In this document: positions 63,033 through 64,000 of the stretch, piece after piece
Layout: each line of letters begins with the position of its first letter
Position numbering within the stretch: position 1 is the stretch's first letter
Assembly: GCA_902727855.1 (NCBI GenBank)
Contig: CACVAS010000066.1
Span: 34,486 to 98,485, forward strand
From: an uncultured Sulfurovum sp.
GTDB lineage: Bacteria; Campylobacterota; Campylobacteria; Campylobacterales; Sulfurovaceae
DNA: 64,000 nt
Direction of reading: 5' to 3'
Program-made: the position numbers and the translations under genes
Notes under the pieces: model-generated
Database searches by the model: none
What the model was told of the DNA's origin: nothing
Seen by the model: only the letters and a program-made list of their open reading frames with translations

Positions 63033-64000
63033 TTAATTCGATAATAGCATAGGGAGATACACCGTAGGGATCAACCATTCATAATTGTCCTTTTCTAAGG
63101 TTTCAACAACTGTTAATATGATTTTTAGCTCTACTAATCCACCATACCCATCATCACCCATTACTACAAATTGATCTTTACCTAGATAATTATCATTAGG
63201 AATATATTTTAATTCAGTATATTCACTATCTTCACTATGATGAACTAATGTGCCATAAGTAGGTGACTCAATAATATTTATATTGACATAATCATGCGTG
63301 TCTGCATCTGATTTTGATATTTTGATAATTTTATTAGAATTTCTTAAAACAAATATATTTTCATCTACTGATAAAACAGGAATATTATTAGCTGGATCGA
63401 TAACAATTGTCCATGTATCGATACTTTCTCCAGATATATTAAATGCTCTTGCTGTAACAGTATATGTATTAACTCCTGTAGCTATCCATGAGACCAGTCC
63501 ACTGTTGTTTACTGAGATATTTGAAGGAGGATTACTATACACTTGATAAGATACATTCTGTCCTTGTATAAGCTCTAACTGATAACTAAATAGCTCATTT
63601 TCCTTCATCCCTATAGATGAGTAGTCTATATCTTTAAGTATTGGTATATTAGTACTATCTTGAACTATAACAGTTCTTGTTACTTGCACAGCATGGTTAT
63701 TTGAGTCATCCGTTGCATTGTATGTGACAGTGTATTGACCAACACTATTCATGTTGACATTCGAACTATTTATAGTGATTGGTGAGCCATCATTGGTTAG
63801 AGCATTCAGTTCTGTATAACTGCTACCTAATTCAAGTATTTGAGGGTTAGCACCTAAGAGGGTAATGATTGGTTTAGTACTATCTTGAACTATAACAGTT
63901 CTTGTTACTTGCACAGCATGGTTATTTGAGTCATCCGTTGCATTGTATGTGACAGTGTATTGACCAACACTATTCATGTTGACATTCGAACTATTTATAG
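63033..64000 (-). CDS. Ig-like repeat surface protein, C-terminal part (N-terminus outside window)
   Basis: The visible 322 residues hold two copies of a bacterial Ig-like module (DUF5011/HYR type, with SVGQYTVTYNATDDSNNHAV), an Ig/cadherin-like segment and a C-terminal cadherin-like domain with YTELKYIPNDNYLGKDQF. It ends LIPTVYLPMLLSN. The frame stays open past the ATG at 63977 to the window edge, and the sequence there repeats the upstream module, so the gene continues outside. Likely a secreted or surface adhesin; the N-terminal signal cannot be seen. Confidence 0.8.
   Translation of the reverse strand, partial: INSSNVNMNSVGQYTVTYNATDDSNNHAVQVTRTVIVQDSTKPIITLLGANPQILELGSSYTELNALTNDGSPITINSSNVNMNSVGQYTVTYNATDDSNNHAVQVTRTVIVQDSTNIPILKDIDYSSIGMKENELFSYQLELIQGQNVSYQVYSNPPSNISVNNSGLVSWIATGVNTYTVTARAFNISGESIDTWTIVIDPANNIPVLSVDENIFVLRNSNKIIKISKSDADTHDYVNINIIESPTYGTLVHHSEDSEYTELKYIPNDNYLGKDQFVVMGDDGYGGLVELKIILTVVETLEKDNYEWLIPTVYLPMLLSN
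63650..64000 (-). repeat. Perfect 225-bp tandem repeat in the Ig-like protein
   Basis: Bases 63650-63775 and 63875-64000 are identical, a period of 225 bp (75 codons) in frame. The array probably extends beyond the window. Confidence 0.85.

Noticed and set aside
1..64000. CRISPR arrays, rRNA genes, prophage or insertion-sequence transposases
   Set aside because: No regularly spaced direct repeats, rRNA segments, integrases or transposase-like proteins were seen. The only arrays are the 12-bp operator repeats and the 225-bp protein repeats.

Overview
The window looks like chromosome of a Campylobacterota (epsilonproteobacterial) bacterium, probably a free-living sulfur-oxidizer-like lineage such as Sulfurovum or Sulfurimonas. 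This rests on the AT-rich codon use, the S10-spc-alpha ribosomal operon with no rpmD (L30) between rpsE and rplO, a zinc-binding S14 and L36, and the general gene content. The genus is inferred from protein character only; no search was run.

Layout. (1) 1-13330: ribosomal superoperon, from the 3' part of rplC through rplO-secY-map-infA, then a structured leader and rpmJ-rpsM-rpsK-rpsD-rpoA-rplQ. (2) 13.5-16.6 kb: NifU-like scaffold, an unknown protein, murE and a secreted protein. (3) 16.8-20.9 kb: a nitrate/sulfonate-type ABC transporter. Its binding-protein gene is frameshifted at a run of seven G, and the gap before the permease carries two successive long inverted repeats. (4) 21.0-22.3 kb: thioredoxin-like ferredoxin, panD and YbaB. 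(5) 22.3-37.3 kb: a phosphate-starvation island with a porin, Pit transporter, two PhoB-like regulators, PstSCAB, PhoU, a lipoprotein alkaline phosphatase and a putative bifunctional ornithine-lipid synthase (OlsF). Seven promoters here share one rigid layout: two TGTNAY-like half-sites 11 bp apart, then 10 nt, then a TATACT-like -10. One of them drives a 41-aa protein that is easily missed. (6) 37.4-41.6 kb: recQ and rnhB flanking a small accessory insert (toxin-antitoxin pair and KAP-like P-loop NTPase). (7) 41.6-51.9 kb: mostly minus-strand housekeeping genes (DUF945 protein, aroC, rnc, rnhA, a TPR protein, an RND exporter, a DsbC-like protein, htpX) with dnaG and a parvulin on the plus strand. 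(8) 52.0-56.9 kb: an AraC regulator broken by an in-frame TGA, an AhpD-like/DUF4405 pair, a cluster of small unknown secreted or membrane proteins, and two identical tRNA-Glu genes. (9) 56.9-62.8 kb: lipoprotein, nfo, FadL-type porin, acyl-CoA synthetase, nagA, an EIIA-Glc-like protein and a 34-aa membrane peptide. (10) 63.0-64.0 kb: the C-terminal part of a large Ig-like repeat protein on the minus strand with perfect 225-bp tandem repeats.

How the parts work together. The phosphate island is the most coherent system. It combines Pi scavenging (porin, PstSCAB, Pit, alkaline phosphatase), regulation (PhoB-like pair, PhoU) and, by inference, replacement of phospholipid by ornithine lipid. No PhoR-type histidine kinase is present in the window. 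The FadL-type porin and acyl-CoA synthetase form a likely fatty-acid uptake and activation pair.
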